A stretch of DNA of 48,745 nt. Origin: Gnomoniopsis sp. IMI 355080 (lineage: Eukaryota; Ascomycota; Sordariomycetes; Diaporthales; Gnomoniaceae). The DNA lies in NCBI GenBank assembly GCA_027946555.1, contig JAPEVC010000256.1:1-48745 (forward strand), written 5' to 3'. The translations under genes were made by a program, and so were the position numbers. This document shows, piece after piece, positions 32,774 to 43,689 of the stretch; within the stretch, counting starts at the first letter, position 1; each line of letters starts with the position of its first letter. Below the pieces are notes generated by a model. That model saw only the letters and a program-made list of their open reading frames with translations. It did not search any database and had not been told where the DNA came from.

Positions 32774-33883
32774 GACAAGAGGCAATCTGTCCCCTGATCG
32801 GTGACCGTTGATCGTGACGCCTGTGACTCCAAGTACCGTGCCGATCGTAAGGTGCGGCGGTGGGCATACTCCAGGGAAAAGTAACACGGAGATGCAAGCC
32901 TCGTCTTGACAAATTCCATTTTCGGAAACCACCAATGACCTCGAGTACCCTCCCATTACCCTCCCATTACCCCATCTGTACGGTGATGAGGCCACCTCTG
33001 AGTCTGGAGGTCAAGACCAAGACGGCCATCTTGAACTGCTGAGACCTGGTGTTGGGACCTGCATACACAGTTTGTCGAAGCGGCAGCGCTTTGCCGGCAA
33101 TGCATGTAATGTTAAATGAGTAACAATGGCGTCGGCAGCGGCCCTTAATGGCTTTGCCAGTGATTTGAATCACACAGACTAATCCCTTTGATGGAGTTGA
33201 TAGACCATGGATGCGAAGCAAGACGGCGGCGTGACCGGAGCGGTCCTGAATAGGAACTCGACCTCGGCTGCCGATGAGGCCAGACTGAATCTCTCCGGTA
33301 CTATCTAAAATGACAGGTCAACAAATTTGATCCGAGCGCGGAGACACCAAAGTGTAGACGGTTCAAAGGGCCTACTAGTACGGCCCCTCTCGTCATGTCA
33401 TCGGGTCCAGCTGAAGGCTTCACGGAGGCTTCACCCGGGAGCCGAGGGAGGAGGCCGTCATGAAATGAGCGCTAGACAGACGAGACATCAAGAGCGCTCG
33501 GACAATGAGTTTGATGATGTACAGTATAATGGTCGTGCACAATCCTCGGCTCCAATCTGGCGGTTTTGACACTACGCAGATTACCCTATGTGACAGGTCG
33601 ACTTGCAAGGTCCTGTGCACTGACTGATAGCTATTGGATACCCGGTTTCTTGGGTGATGTGACCTCGCTAAAAGTTAGCCAGCCGCGTTCGGCCCGGACT
33701 GTCCACCTCTTTTCTCACAGGCACAGGCACATGCACAGGCAGGCCTACGAAGACGACGAGCATCCAGACCTCAGTAACGATCCCTCTCAACATTGACATG
33801 GACACCATCTTGGGTCATACCCGTCGTCGAACATATTCTTGAAGTCCTTGTCCCCATTTTTCGGCGCCCATGCCCACGCCCAC

Positions 33884-33919
33884 GCTCACGCCGACGCTCA
33901 CGCCGACGCTCACGCCGAC
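33884..33919 (+). repeat. 12-bp minisatellite, three perfect copies
   Basis: The unit GCTCACGCCGAC is repeated exactly three times, preceded by diverged CCCACG/CCCATG units from about 33867. The unit length is a multiple of three and one frame would encode Ala-His-Ala-Asp repeats, but no convincing gene surrounds it. Confidence 0.85.
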
Positions 33920-36605
33920 GCCCTGATGTCCGCAAAGGTCAGGTCAGGCCAGGCTTCTAACCTAATCGAGGGGTCTCAGCCCCCGAGCAACACCTTTGCT
34001 TCTTTTAACAAGATCCGCGCTAATTTTCTGTCGCTTTACGCCACGAACGGCTCTGCATCGTCGAGCAATGGCCGAGCAGCTTTGGTGCGAATCACAAAAT
34101 TATCACTGTGCTATCAGGCTGTCTAGCTGTTAGCCCATTCAGTGATAGCCTTTCATGCAGTCGACTCTGGTCGGCCGGCCAGCCAGCCTCAACGGCTGGC
34201 CGGGTTAGACTGGACACGAACGACCTCTGTACAGCTGTGAGCTTGTCAAAGACATCTGAAGGTCTCATCCACCAAGCACCGCCAAGCAACTTATCGAGGA
34301 CTTGCCTGCCTGGAATCTGATCTGGGAATTTGACTTGCTAAGCTGGATTGGCTTCCCAACCGCAAGGGGAAATGCCGCTCTCGAGGGCTTGGTGACGTTT
34401 GAAACTGACGTGTCTCTGGCTACCCGAGCTTCGGAATGAGAGACTTCATACTTTCTGCGAATCGACTCTAATTTCCTAGGCCAACGACAGCACTCAGTCC
34501 TCTTACACACTGACAACGCACGAAGTCAAGAAGATGGGCAAGAGCGGGCATTTAGAGAAACACCCCCGGTAAAGCCTCGTCATTTTGCTGCAGCAGAAGA
34601 GCACCGCGGAAATCTCTCCGTCACTGGTTCCAGATCATCTTAACCAATATGTCGAGGCTTCGGCCACCTTGGGTCAAATATATTGCATGCTGGAGTGTCT
34701 CCTGCGGGTCCTTGGGGCGGCACAGAAAACCCAACCCAGATCCTAGACAAGCAGCATGCCAGTCAATTTTGTCCAAACTGCACTGGAAGTTTCCAGGACT
34801 GTTAGAGTGTTGCGGCTTACTGTTGGCACACCTGACACGGCCAAGAACCTGCCCCCGCTCGGTCCGCTCACACTCATCTATTGAGGCGGGAACAAATCAG
34901 CCTCTCGACAAATCAGGGCCGAAATGTGACACTACGTAAACGGCAGAGCGGGATTGGATCCTCTCATCAAAGTGGCTCTTCCCTTGGCTGAGACAATGGT
35001 GGGCATCAATGAGTGACGTGCCGGCTCGCATGGTGCACAATGGGCTGTGTAGCCAACCGCGCATGCTAGGGCACAGTTGATGGAGACGAGCTGGAGGATG
35101 TTCCCCAGCAATGGAGGGAGACATCTGATCCCGCCGATATGGAGAGTGTCGAGGCGAGAGATTTCTCAGCTGCCAACCAGGTCCAATTTTTTCCCTGACC
35201 TCTATGCGAAGTCAAGGTAATCGAAATTGAGGGAAGATTGCCCAATAGAACAGGATCTACATAGTAAAGCTTCTGAGGAAAATATGCAAAGTCTCTGCAG
35301 GAAGGACTCTTGCGTTATACTTTCTCGATTTCCCGGTATCCGCGCTGGGTTTTAGATCCACATGTCTTCAACACAGACCAGACAGATGACTGAATGAATA
35401 CCCAATCCTGCCACGAGAGTATCTCAAAGTTGGACCTGTGAGCCTGATCTATTCCTCGTAGTCGCTAGTTCATCAGGTATTGACGAACTGCTGCAAGATG
35501 CGGGTCAGATCTCACACCCAAGCGACGAGAACATGTCCACGTTTGGTAAGCGGCGTTGAATCCTACAATGAGTCCGACCTGTGGACCTGCTGTATGCATG
35601 CAAGATGTCGTAAAGCTTCTCAGGACTTTGGGTTTCTGCGAAGTACTCTAGCCCGGTCCCATCATGCAATGTGTATGGAATCGTTGTTTATTCGGGAGCG
35701 TGCACTGATCGCTCGAGGCGCACCACCACAACGACAGAATCGTGTCGTGCCTGTGCGCTTGCTAGGAGATACTCGGAGACGCCAGTGCATCTCGCCCTCT
35801 GGAGTACACCGTAGACGGCTCCGTGCTTACTTAAAATAGGTAGGTAGGCAGACGAGCTTTGGCAACTTTCGGCAACCAGATATACGATCTTTGACCACAT
35901 GCCATGAGATTTTCTTCTTGTATTGAGTAGCTTGATTTTCTCATCTGCTGAGGCAGTGCGCCGGCAAACAACCAGACCGAGTAGTTTGTTGGGTTTTATA
36001 ATCATTTACTCTACCTTCAAGCACGTCTTGTGTGTCTGGTAACGCGTCAAGACATGAGCCGTAAATACCAATACACAAGTCGCGTGGTCGGATGGATTTT
36101 CCAGCAACCATACGAAAACTCCGAACAACTCAGTGTGGCTGGCCTGGAGGCCACTTCGCCCCGAAAACCACGGTGCAATGCCTTGTCCTCATGGCTACAC
36201 GCTTCTGTGTCACAGGTTCATTGAAAGTCTGGCCGGCGAAAGCCATCCGATTGGCGCGTGAACATTCGACTGAGAGTCCGCCTATGGACCGATGCCCATA
36301 GCGTCCAAGTCATATCCCACACTATTAGTGAGAGTCCTCTGGACTATACATGTCAAACCCCCCTGTGCATATATCATGACACTGAAGATGAGTTGGATGC
36401 AGGCGTATGGGCAAGGGATCTTGTGTGCATTTCTCGTTTGGTCACGAGAACAAGCGTCAATCTGGATCTCCGTGTTTGTTGATGTGCGGCTCTCGCTACC
36501 TAGGTACGTCTGCCCTTAGAGGGAACATTTCCATCGTGACAAGTCCGAGAGTTTTCGAGAGGCCACTGAGTAAGGGAGAGATACATAACGGTTGAAAATA
36601 TCTGC

Positions 36606-38188
36606 ATGAAACTCAGGAGACTGTACCCGCAGTCCCCGAACCTCAATGGCATACCCTGCATATGCGTATGCAGGTGTCTGAACATATACAACCCAAAGAG
36701 GGGCTCAGAAACCGCTTACCGCCTTCTGCGTGGAATAGCACTTTGTCCCATCAACATGGAATTATGGTATCGCTTTGACAGCCCCGTGCAGAAAGTCTGG
36801 CCGCTGCGACTCCTTGATATCATTAGCATGGACCCCTTCGAGAGACAAGACGAGCTTGCGTATGGCGGGTGTACCGGACCCGGATATAGCATCATATCGC
36901 AAGACTCGGGCCATTGCGCTAATATACACCCTTCGTCGGAGGCTTCACGCCTTTACGTGCACGATATAACGTGGTCGACTCCCGCCATCAACACACAGGT
37001 TTCACGGCTGAACTGTTCTTGCAAATGTTCCAACGTTAGGCCGAAGGCCACGGGAAACCGCTCTGTCTGGCTCGAAATTGCTTATATCGACCAAGAAGAC
37101 CACGCCACCAAAATGGAGGAGGTTGGCCGGCAGGCGGACATCTTCGCAAACGCCAGAATAGCGTCCGTCCGACTTTGGGCGGTACCTACAACAGTCGCTC
37201 GGGAGAGCTGGAGTCTATGGCAGGGGGTGACCGGCCAAGACAGCTAAAGTCCATTTTCTCAGACCTCAAGATGATGATTGCACTAAAAGAAGTCGCCTTG
37301 ACCCTCCTCGGCGGCTGATGCTTCTCCTCGCTGTGGACACTGGAAGAGGAACGCTTGCGTACGGACGCGGTGATCCTGTCCCGGGACCAGGCCACCGGTG
37401 AAGAATCGTCCGAGGAGGCAATGCAATTTCCTTTGAACTTGATGCATTTCAGCTTATCGAAATTGAGGAACAGCCAAACGAAGAGACTAGTGATCTCGTG
37501 GAGGAGCCTCAATATTGCATCCAAAAGGCCCTATATATGTCTGTGACAGGGTCGAACCCGAATTTGGCCTTCACTACAGCTTACCTACGGCAGGCGAAAA
37601 GGGGGCTTGATCAAATATACTGAATTATAGCCTTGTAAAATAGCCAGGTTGGGGCTACAGTTCCAGGAGCTGATACTACGCGAAAGTACACATTGGAGGA
37701 ACTCTAGGAAGACTGTGTCATCGCTCTACATGCTAATTCAGTCTTCCTAGGCCAACATCTCGTCTACATTGAAAGACCAAAGGAGACTTAGAAAACATGC
37801 ACAAGGCCAGGGTCCCTGCAGCTTTTGAGGACTGGGATAGCAAATTCGTTACAATCGACTCAGCGATCTCCAGGACCATATGCAATTTAGGAAATCTGCG
37901 GGCGACTTTTTCGAGACCGAGAGGACCGTGTATGGGCTGCTGGAAGCATTCGAGAAGAGCAGACTACCATTTCCTAGGCTAGGTGGCACAAGTTACGGGG
38001 CCAGATGTCCCAATGTCCTTGGAGACGGGTACGGTTTGCTCATCTTGCACGATGAGGACGACAGACTCCGATGCCAGCGGATAGGTCTTTGCAGATGGAA
38101 GGAGAGTTCAGGGACTAGTAGCTCTCAGAGGACATTAAGAGAAGCAGTCCACAGGTTCAGAGAAAGCATTGACGGTGAGATATTTTGA
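36606..38188 (+). pseudogene. Disrupted HET-domain (heterokaryon incompatibility) gene
   Basis: Three collinear pieces in different frames resemble one fungal HET-domain protein. Piece 1 (36606–37247) holds PLRLLDIIS, a degenerate GPGYSIIS element (intact genes have a Ser-His/Tyr-x-Trp-Gly motif here), ITWSTPAI, and VWLEIAYIDQED followed by KMEEVGRQADIFANA. Around 37200 the reading continues in another frame (LKSIFSDLKMMIALKEVALTLLGG), hits a TGA at about 37317, and resumes in frame with CFSSLWTLEEERLRTDAVILSRD (to about 37546). Piece 3 (37880–38188) resembles the C-terminal domain (GDGYGLLILHDEDDRLRCQRIGLCRW). A 12-bp inverted repeat lies between pieces 2 and 3. Introns could explain a frame change, but not both the stop inside a conserved motif and the missing central region. 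Such proteins trigger incompatibility cell death; this copy is probably inactive. Confidence 0.75.
37704..37750. repeat. 12-bp perfect inverted repeat inside the HET remnant
   Basis: CTAGGAAGACTG (37704–37715) and CAGTCTTCCTAG (37739–37750) are exact reverse complements with a 23-nt spacer. The element lies where the HET remnant loses recognisable coding sequence, so it could be the footprint of a small insertion or a chance hairpin. Confidence 0.8.
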
Positions 38189-38852
38189 AGAATTCTACCA
38201 GGGCAGCCTGGCAGGGTACCAAGTTAATAACGGGCTCTTGGTATAGACGGCATGCAATCGTATCGTAACAGCGAGGGCGCGAAGTAATTATAATCGCAAA
38301 TGCGCCAGTGGAATCTCAAAACCATAGCCACGAATATGAGTATTCTCTGTTCGTATATCCCGGGTTCCGGTTACTACAAACGATCAGACTCACGCTCTGA
38401 AATTATTTTGTGGCTGTTTAGGTAGCAAAAACGCCTTACCAATGACTGAACCACACTCGAGGGGATGTGGAGACTTCTCTGACCAGACAACAGCAGTACT
38501 ATAGTGTCAACAAGAAGAGTGATTGATTCGTTCTCATGTGCCATCGACTGTTGGGTAGGTATGTGAGTCATTCGGTTGATGGTGGAGGCGCTGACGCTTT
38601 TGGAGCAGATCCTCTCCTCTTCACACCTGGCCCGGCTTGACATGCCGGACTGATCGATAGATTGTTGGGCTCCGTGGGTAATTTTCAGGAGTAACAAGAC
38701 GAATCGACAATTGAAATGGACATGCTTCCAGCATGTCAAAAGCAATCCCTAGTCGGGTTTCTCCATCACACTTGCAGGATTCGCTTACGTGGTGTGAACC
38801 GTCTGGCTTCCATCTTCGGAGTCTTGTCTCCTTCTTTCGGTGGGTATTGATC
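38189..38852. other. Intergenic between HET remnant and GCD1 3' end
   Basis: About 660 bp. A minus-strand frame at 38374–38745 is open for 123 codons but has no recognisable content. The right part is probably the GCD1 3' flank. Confidence 0.55.
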
Positions 38853-40555
38853 TCAGACTACAGCAAGGTCGTCCCCTCCATCCTCGAATTCCTGGTAGAC
38901 TTCCTGCATTTCCTCCTCTGTAGCCTCCAAGCCTGAGCTACTCATTAGCTTGGCGCTCTTCTCCTCGCTCTTTGGCTCCACCAATAAGTTCTCCTGTACT
39001 TCGCAATCCGTCAGTGTGCAATTGTCCCCAATTTCACTGCGCTTGCCGAGGATACAGCGCGTCAGCTTGCAATTCTTGCCAACCACCACACCATCCATAA
39101 GCAAGCACTGAGACAACTTGGCGCCTTCTTTGATCTGGCAGTTCGCGCCTACCACGGACTCCCGGATCGCCACTTTCTCGTCGACTGTCACATTCTCGCC
39201 CACGAGACTGTCGGGGCGGGTGATGGTTGTCCGACCCTTGACACCCTCTGGGTACATGACTTTGCGAGGGTGGGCAAACGGCGAGGTTCCGCCCTCTTCA
39301 ACACAAGGTAATTTAGCAAGCTGGAGCGAGATGGACAGCAGAAGCTGCGCGGTGTCGACTCTGCGGATGAGTGGTGAATCGGGCTGGGACGGATGGATGT
39401 AGGCTAGAATTGGTGGTACGCTTGTGGTCGAGAATGGTCGATCCAGTCCAGTGGGTGTAAAGCTGTGGGTCTGGAGCGGGTTTTTTGCATTTGCCCCGCC
39501 GACCTCTTCTTGGTCCGTGGAGGTCGATGACATGGTGTCGTCGTGCGTGAGACTTGCCTCCGCCTTCTTGCTGGGCCCGGGGGCTAGAAACTTGTTGAAG
39601 CCGAGTTTCTCGGCGAGCCCTGTCTGCCACCCCGCTTTCGCCCACCATCCAATGACATCTTCACCGATGCTGTCAAGTCGCTCATTTTCCTGTATGAAGT
39701 TCATGACCCAATGGGGAAAGATGTAGATATGTGCGTCCCGATGTGTCATACGCATCTGTATTCTCGGATGTTGGCGGATGAGGCCGTGGCGCATGGGAAA
39801 GCCGTCTTTTTCCTCCGTCAAGTCCTTGAGTGAGTCGGTGGGCATTGAGTAGACTAGGTTGGACAAGTGCCGGGTCAGAGAGTCCTTAGGCGAAGTAGAA
39901 GACGCTTGCAGGGGATTTGTAGCAATGAAGTCGGTTTCCTGGCCCTTGACAGGTGTCTCCGTCTTGGTCTGGTACCAGACACCCATACCACCACTGTGCG
40001 GACCTTGGTCCTCTTTGATCAAACCATTCTCATTGCCAACCAAGTCCCTAAGAGTTTGAGCGTTAACCATCCAGGCCTGCAAAAGCTGCTCTCCACCGAG
40101 CTCGCAGACCAAATCACAAGGAAGAACTACAAAACTCCCGGTAATGATCGATTTGACCTCAGGCAGCCGGAGAATCTCTGCGGTGCCCGTGTTCTGATCC
40201 AGCTCCTTTGGCGCCAACAAGACGGGTCGTGGCAGCGGCAGACCTGTCAACGACGGATTCAGACTGAAAGCTGATGAAATGGCCTTCTCGGCTGAGGATG
40301 GGCAGATAAGTGTAATGTCTTTATGCTTGGTCAGCTGAGTATCCGTCTGTAGGGCAAGCGATGAGGCCACTTACCTGTGATGCCAGCACGGTAGCAGAAC
40401 TCTAAAGGATACCATACCATTGGCCTGTTGGCTATTGGAAGAAGAGCCTTGGGGTTCTCATCTGGATTTGCAGTAAAGGTAGGAAACGAGGATCCAGGCC
40501 CGCAAAGAATCAGGGCCTGTAGCCCTGAGGAGGCCGAACTAACGGCGTGCGGCAT
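38853..40555 (-). CDS. GCD1: Translation initiation factor eIF2B, gamma subunit
   Basis: Subunit of the decameric eIF2B complex, the guanine-nucleotide exchange factor that recycles eIF2 in the cytoplasm and is inhibited by phosphorylated eIF2-alpha in general amino-acid control. Exons 40555–40375 and 40318–38853 (intron 56 nt, GTAAGT…AAAG, phase 1) give 548 residues. The N-terminal nucleotidyltransferase-like domain starts at ALILCGPGSSFPTFT and includes NPKALLPIANRPMVWYPLEFCYRAGI, IITGSFVVLPCDLV and the MRHGLIRQHPRIQ region. A Ser/Thr-rich insertion (about 300–350) follows. The C-terminal left-handed beta-helix (about 425–505) has hexapeptide turns such as LVGENVTVDEKVAIRESVVG, GVVVGKNCKLTRCILGKR and IGDNCTLTDCEV, as in eIF2B-gamma and -epsilon. 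It lacks the C-terminal W2/HEAT domain of epsilon, which supports the gamma assignment. The tail is acidic. It is transcribed divergently from the Pex22-like gene. Confidence 0.95.
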
Positions 40556-41188
40556 CGTCGTGATGATGACCTTCCAGGCTGGTTTTGGTATGCCGAATCA
40601 ATGTGAAATGGAAGAAGTCGCTGGCACAGTTCCTGATGCCTTCGGGTAGCTGGAAAGAATGGGAGCTCGGTGTGAAGGTTTGCACGTAGAATGGTTGTGA
40701 GGTCGTCGCCAAATCATTGTTTGACTCATCAAAAATTCCAAATTGACTGACAGCCCTTTGTAACCTCACCCACGCCTAACAAAGTGTGGGCAGTCGGGAC
40801 GGACCTTGGTAAGTGGAGTGCAGGGGTATGGTCCCTTCCAAACTTGAGCTACCTACCTGTCCTACCTAGCCGCCTAGGTACCCAGGTAACTTGCAGGGTG
40901 CCTGTGGTCTCCGCTAAGATGAACAGTCTTGCTTGCAGTGCCCAGCCACCATCCAGCGCTGCAAAGCTGCACGACTTCAAGACCAGCCTCGACCTTTTTT
41001 GTCCCGAGATCGTTCGTTGTCTTGGTCGCACGACCTGGATTGCCTTTTCTCTCCGAAACAATTTAGGAAGTTACAAGGCAGCGAACTCGAGTCCTTTGCG
41101 ATCGCATCCCGTTGTATTCGAACCCCGCGCATCACCTCGCGCCGCATGCGCCGAATCGGTTCACTAATGCAATGCTCGCCCCTTCATA
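40556..41188. promoter_or_regulatory. Shared divergent promoter region of GCD1 and the Pex22-like gene
   Basis: The two start codons are about 630 bp apart, so both promoters lie here. A CTACC/CCTAGG motif cluster occurs at 40850–40885. The A/G- and C/T-rich leaders of both genes flank it. No extra gene is supported. Confidence 0.6.
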
Positions 41189-42553
41189 ATGTCGTCCCCC
41201 TACGATAATCGCGGCTCGTCCCGCCGACATGGCATATGGAGTCATTGGGTCCCTTTGGCAGTTACTGTCACCGTCGCGACTGTCGGCGTCGCAGCGTGGG
41301 TATGGAGTCAGCGCAGCAGCGACGAAGAGGACGAGGACACACAGCATCTGGACTACGACAACGCTGACTATGGTGACCGCACCACCTATGGACCTGCGGT
41401 TGATGGCTCTCGATCGAGGGGCCCCCCCTCCTTTAAAAGCGAACTGCGACCCGACGAGGTTGGGTATGGGGTGACGCAGACCGCGGATCCGTCCGGGCCA
41501 GGCTGGGGCGCGCGCATGTCAGGCGCGCTGCGTCGCACCCCAAGCCCGCAACACATTCTTGATCGCGCAGGCAAATCGGTCGCTACGGGTGTAGCAGCGG
41601 CTGGCACTGCTATAGGAAGTGCCTTGGCTTCTATCCGAGAAAATGACAAGTCTGCATTTGCGGATCACGAGACGTGGTCCGAGGAGGTTGATGCGAAGCA
41701 GGAGACGATACCCCGCTCCCAGGCAGCCGGGTCCAGTAACAAAAGAAGGAAGAACGTCGCCATTGTGGTATCCGCTGATATGCATCTGGATGTTGTGGAC
41801 GATGAAGGATATCATGAACACGCCGTATGGTCCCCCGAGAAGATCTTCTCCCCCGTACACCTCAGTGGCTGATCTGAGTTTGCAGTCAATCCTGTCCCAC
41901 ATTCCAAAGCAGAATGATCACTCGAAGATCAAGCTATTCATTCTGATCTATGCACCTGGCCTGAAGGACACCGTCACGGAGACTGCCACTACCCGCCCGC
42001 CCGCTTCGCTCAGCTCGTCCTTCTCCATGGTTGGGAATGAGCAGGCGCTGACACCTGGAGATGAAGCGAAGAATCCGCTGTTTGTTTTGAACCCTCCCCC
42101 ACAAACGGACTTTCAATTTGATCTGATGGGCTAATGAATTTGTCCAGGTTGGCTGCGTCCGGAAACTCTGCTTTCAACAAAATTTACTCACAGGCCGTTG
42201 AGCTGGTCGAGAAGGAGGTCAATGTCCTCCCTTTTACTACGCCTGCGGGCTATGTCCACATTCTGCACCACTTGAAGCCGGAGATCGTCTATCTGCAGGA
42301 ATCACTGTCAGGCGACAATGGCAGCAATGTCCAGAAATTGCAGACCTGGCTAAGGTATGATGTCATACTGGTAGTCGGCGCGGACAACGGACATGGAGGC
42401 TTGGCAGATAGTGAGTCTGAAGCTGAAAAGTCCCACGAGGAACGCAAGTGGTGGCAGCGAGATGACCGAGTCGGCCGTGGCCGGGGCGTCGTCGTCGTGG
42501 ATGGCATGAGAGTCAGCGACGATTGGTCCCGCCGAGTCCAAGGAAATGAGTAA
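41189..42553 (+). CDS. PEX22: Pex22-like peroxisome biogenesis protein
   Basis: Peroxisomal membrane protein that anchors and activates the E2 ubiquitin-conjugating enzyme Pex4, needed for export and recycling of the import receptor Pex5. Proposed exons are 41189–41824, 41886–42079 and 42148–42553 (411 residues). Intron 1 (61 nt) runs GTATGG to TTTGCAG; intron 2 (68 nt) uses a weak GTTTGT donor, a GCTAAT branch and a TCCAG acceptor. Frames agree at both junctions. A short basic N-terminus precedes one membrane span (about 20–39, WVPLAVTVTVATVGVAAWVW), as in Pex22. A disordered acidic linker follows, then the cytosolic domain: NVAIVVSADM, KIKLFILIYAPGL, LVEKEVNVLPFTTPAGYVHILHHLKPEIVYLQESL and VVVVDGMRVSDDWSRRV. 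These fit the fungal Pex22-like family. The donor of intron 2 is the least certain point. Confidence 0.82.
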
Positions 42554-43689
42554 CGACTTTGATGTGTCCGAACATGAGACGATGAGATACCAAACCAAGC
42601 AAGCCATGAAGTTATCTAATTAACTAGTAAATTCAGAGGACGTGTATGCATGGGAATAACTTGGTACCTGGACTCGGTGATTCGTAGACTCGCAGGGAGG
42701 GAAACAGGTGCAACAAGTCCAACATTCTGGCCGCGAAGCGACACTGAAGTATATAATTTTATTATAATCATATTGAATCTCTCCATTATTTATGGACATA
42801 CGGAATGTAAGAGTTGGCATAGACTTTCGCGAGACAAGAGAACATGTCTACCTGCCTGGGGCAATGGTCCCCTGCCTTCGAAGGAAGGGTTGGGGGGGGG
42901 GTTCGTTTGTCGATTGTCAATTGTCTACACAAGCAATTTTATCTCAGTACAAGAACTTTACGCAAGTCTAAGGTGAGGTTGGTATACGCTAACCTACTGA
43001 CACGGAGCGCTACTATTTGTCAAGGTAACATGATTTCTTTTATGTTACTACAACCGTCGTAAACATACCATGATTGAGATATATACGCTTGAACATCTTT
43101 GGAATATGTTCTACAATTGTCACGACTAAGATAACGAGAAATATATAATTCTGAGCTTGGTATAAATTGAGGGATGTTCCAACCGACATCAAGCGGTCTC
43201 TGCTGAGACAATCGCCAGCCTAACGAGCCTCACCATTTGAATCCGTCGGCCTATGTGTGGGGCTAGACGCGAACAGACCTACCTACATCAACCACTACAC
43301 CCTGCCATCACGTCGCCATCTAAATCTCTCAGTATTCATTTCTCGACTGATTACACCGCCCCTGGCGATACTATTTCTATCAAATCTGGCAACCTCAGCC
43401 CCCTGTGTTCGATGGCAGCGCAGAACAAAGACTCCCAGTAGCGAGCGACGTCGACGGTCTGACGACCCACCGCCATCCTTCGACGCGATCATCGACATCA
43501 CGACCGTCCGACTTCCGCGCCTCGACTGACACTACCCAACCCTCGACCGTACGAACCCCTAAAATACCCGGACCAATGCGACCGGATCGCGATCGCCGTG
43601 TCGTGTCCGAGTAAGCTGGGGCTTGATCACTTGCGGCCCCGGGCTGGCAGCGCGCATTTCACATATCCCATCGCCAGCCGACTGTCGCA
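42554..43689. other. Intergenic between Pex22-like gene and SPT20
   Basis: No gene supported. It contains an AT-rich middle (about 42740–43170), a run of ten G at 42892–42901, and a pyrimidine-rich SPT20 leader (about 43290–43690). A 62-codon upstream ORF at 43253–43441 would precede SPT20 if transcription starts before it. Confidence 0.55.

Larger units (their letters stand above)
31949..36605. other. Long gene-poor stretch upstream of the C2H2 factor
   Basis: About 4.65 kb with no supportable gene. The minus-strand frame at 32279–32995 (238 codons) is compositionally odd and matches nothing I know. Short tandem repeats occur at 32750–32773 and 33884–33919, and a doubled CCTCCCATTACC unit at about 32948–32971. 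TAGG-type repeats and a CCTAGG motif occur at about 35836–35850 and 36498–36508. The right end adjoins the HET remnant and may include its lost 5' end. Confidence 0.5.

Noticed and set aside
32279..32995. 238-codon minus-strand frame
   Set aside because: No recognisable motif; it contains the translated 9-bp tandem repeat (GLPGLPGL) and has irregular composition.
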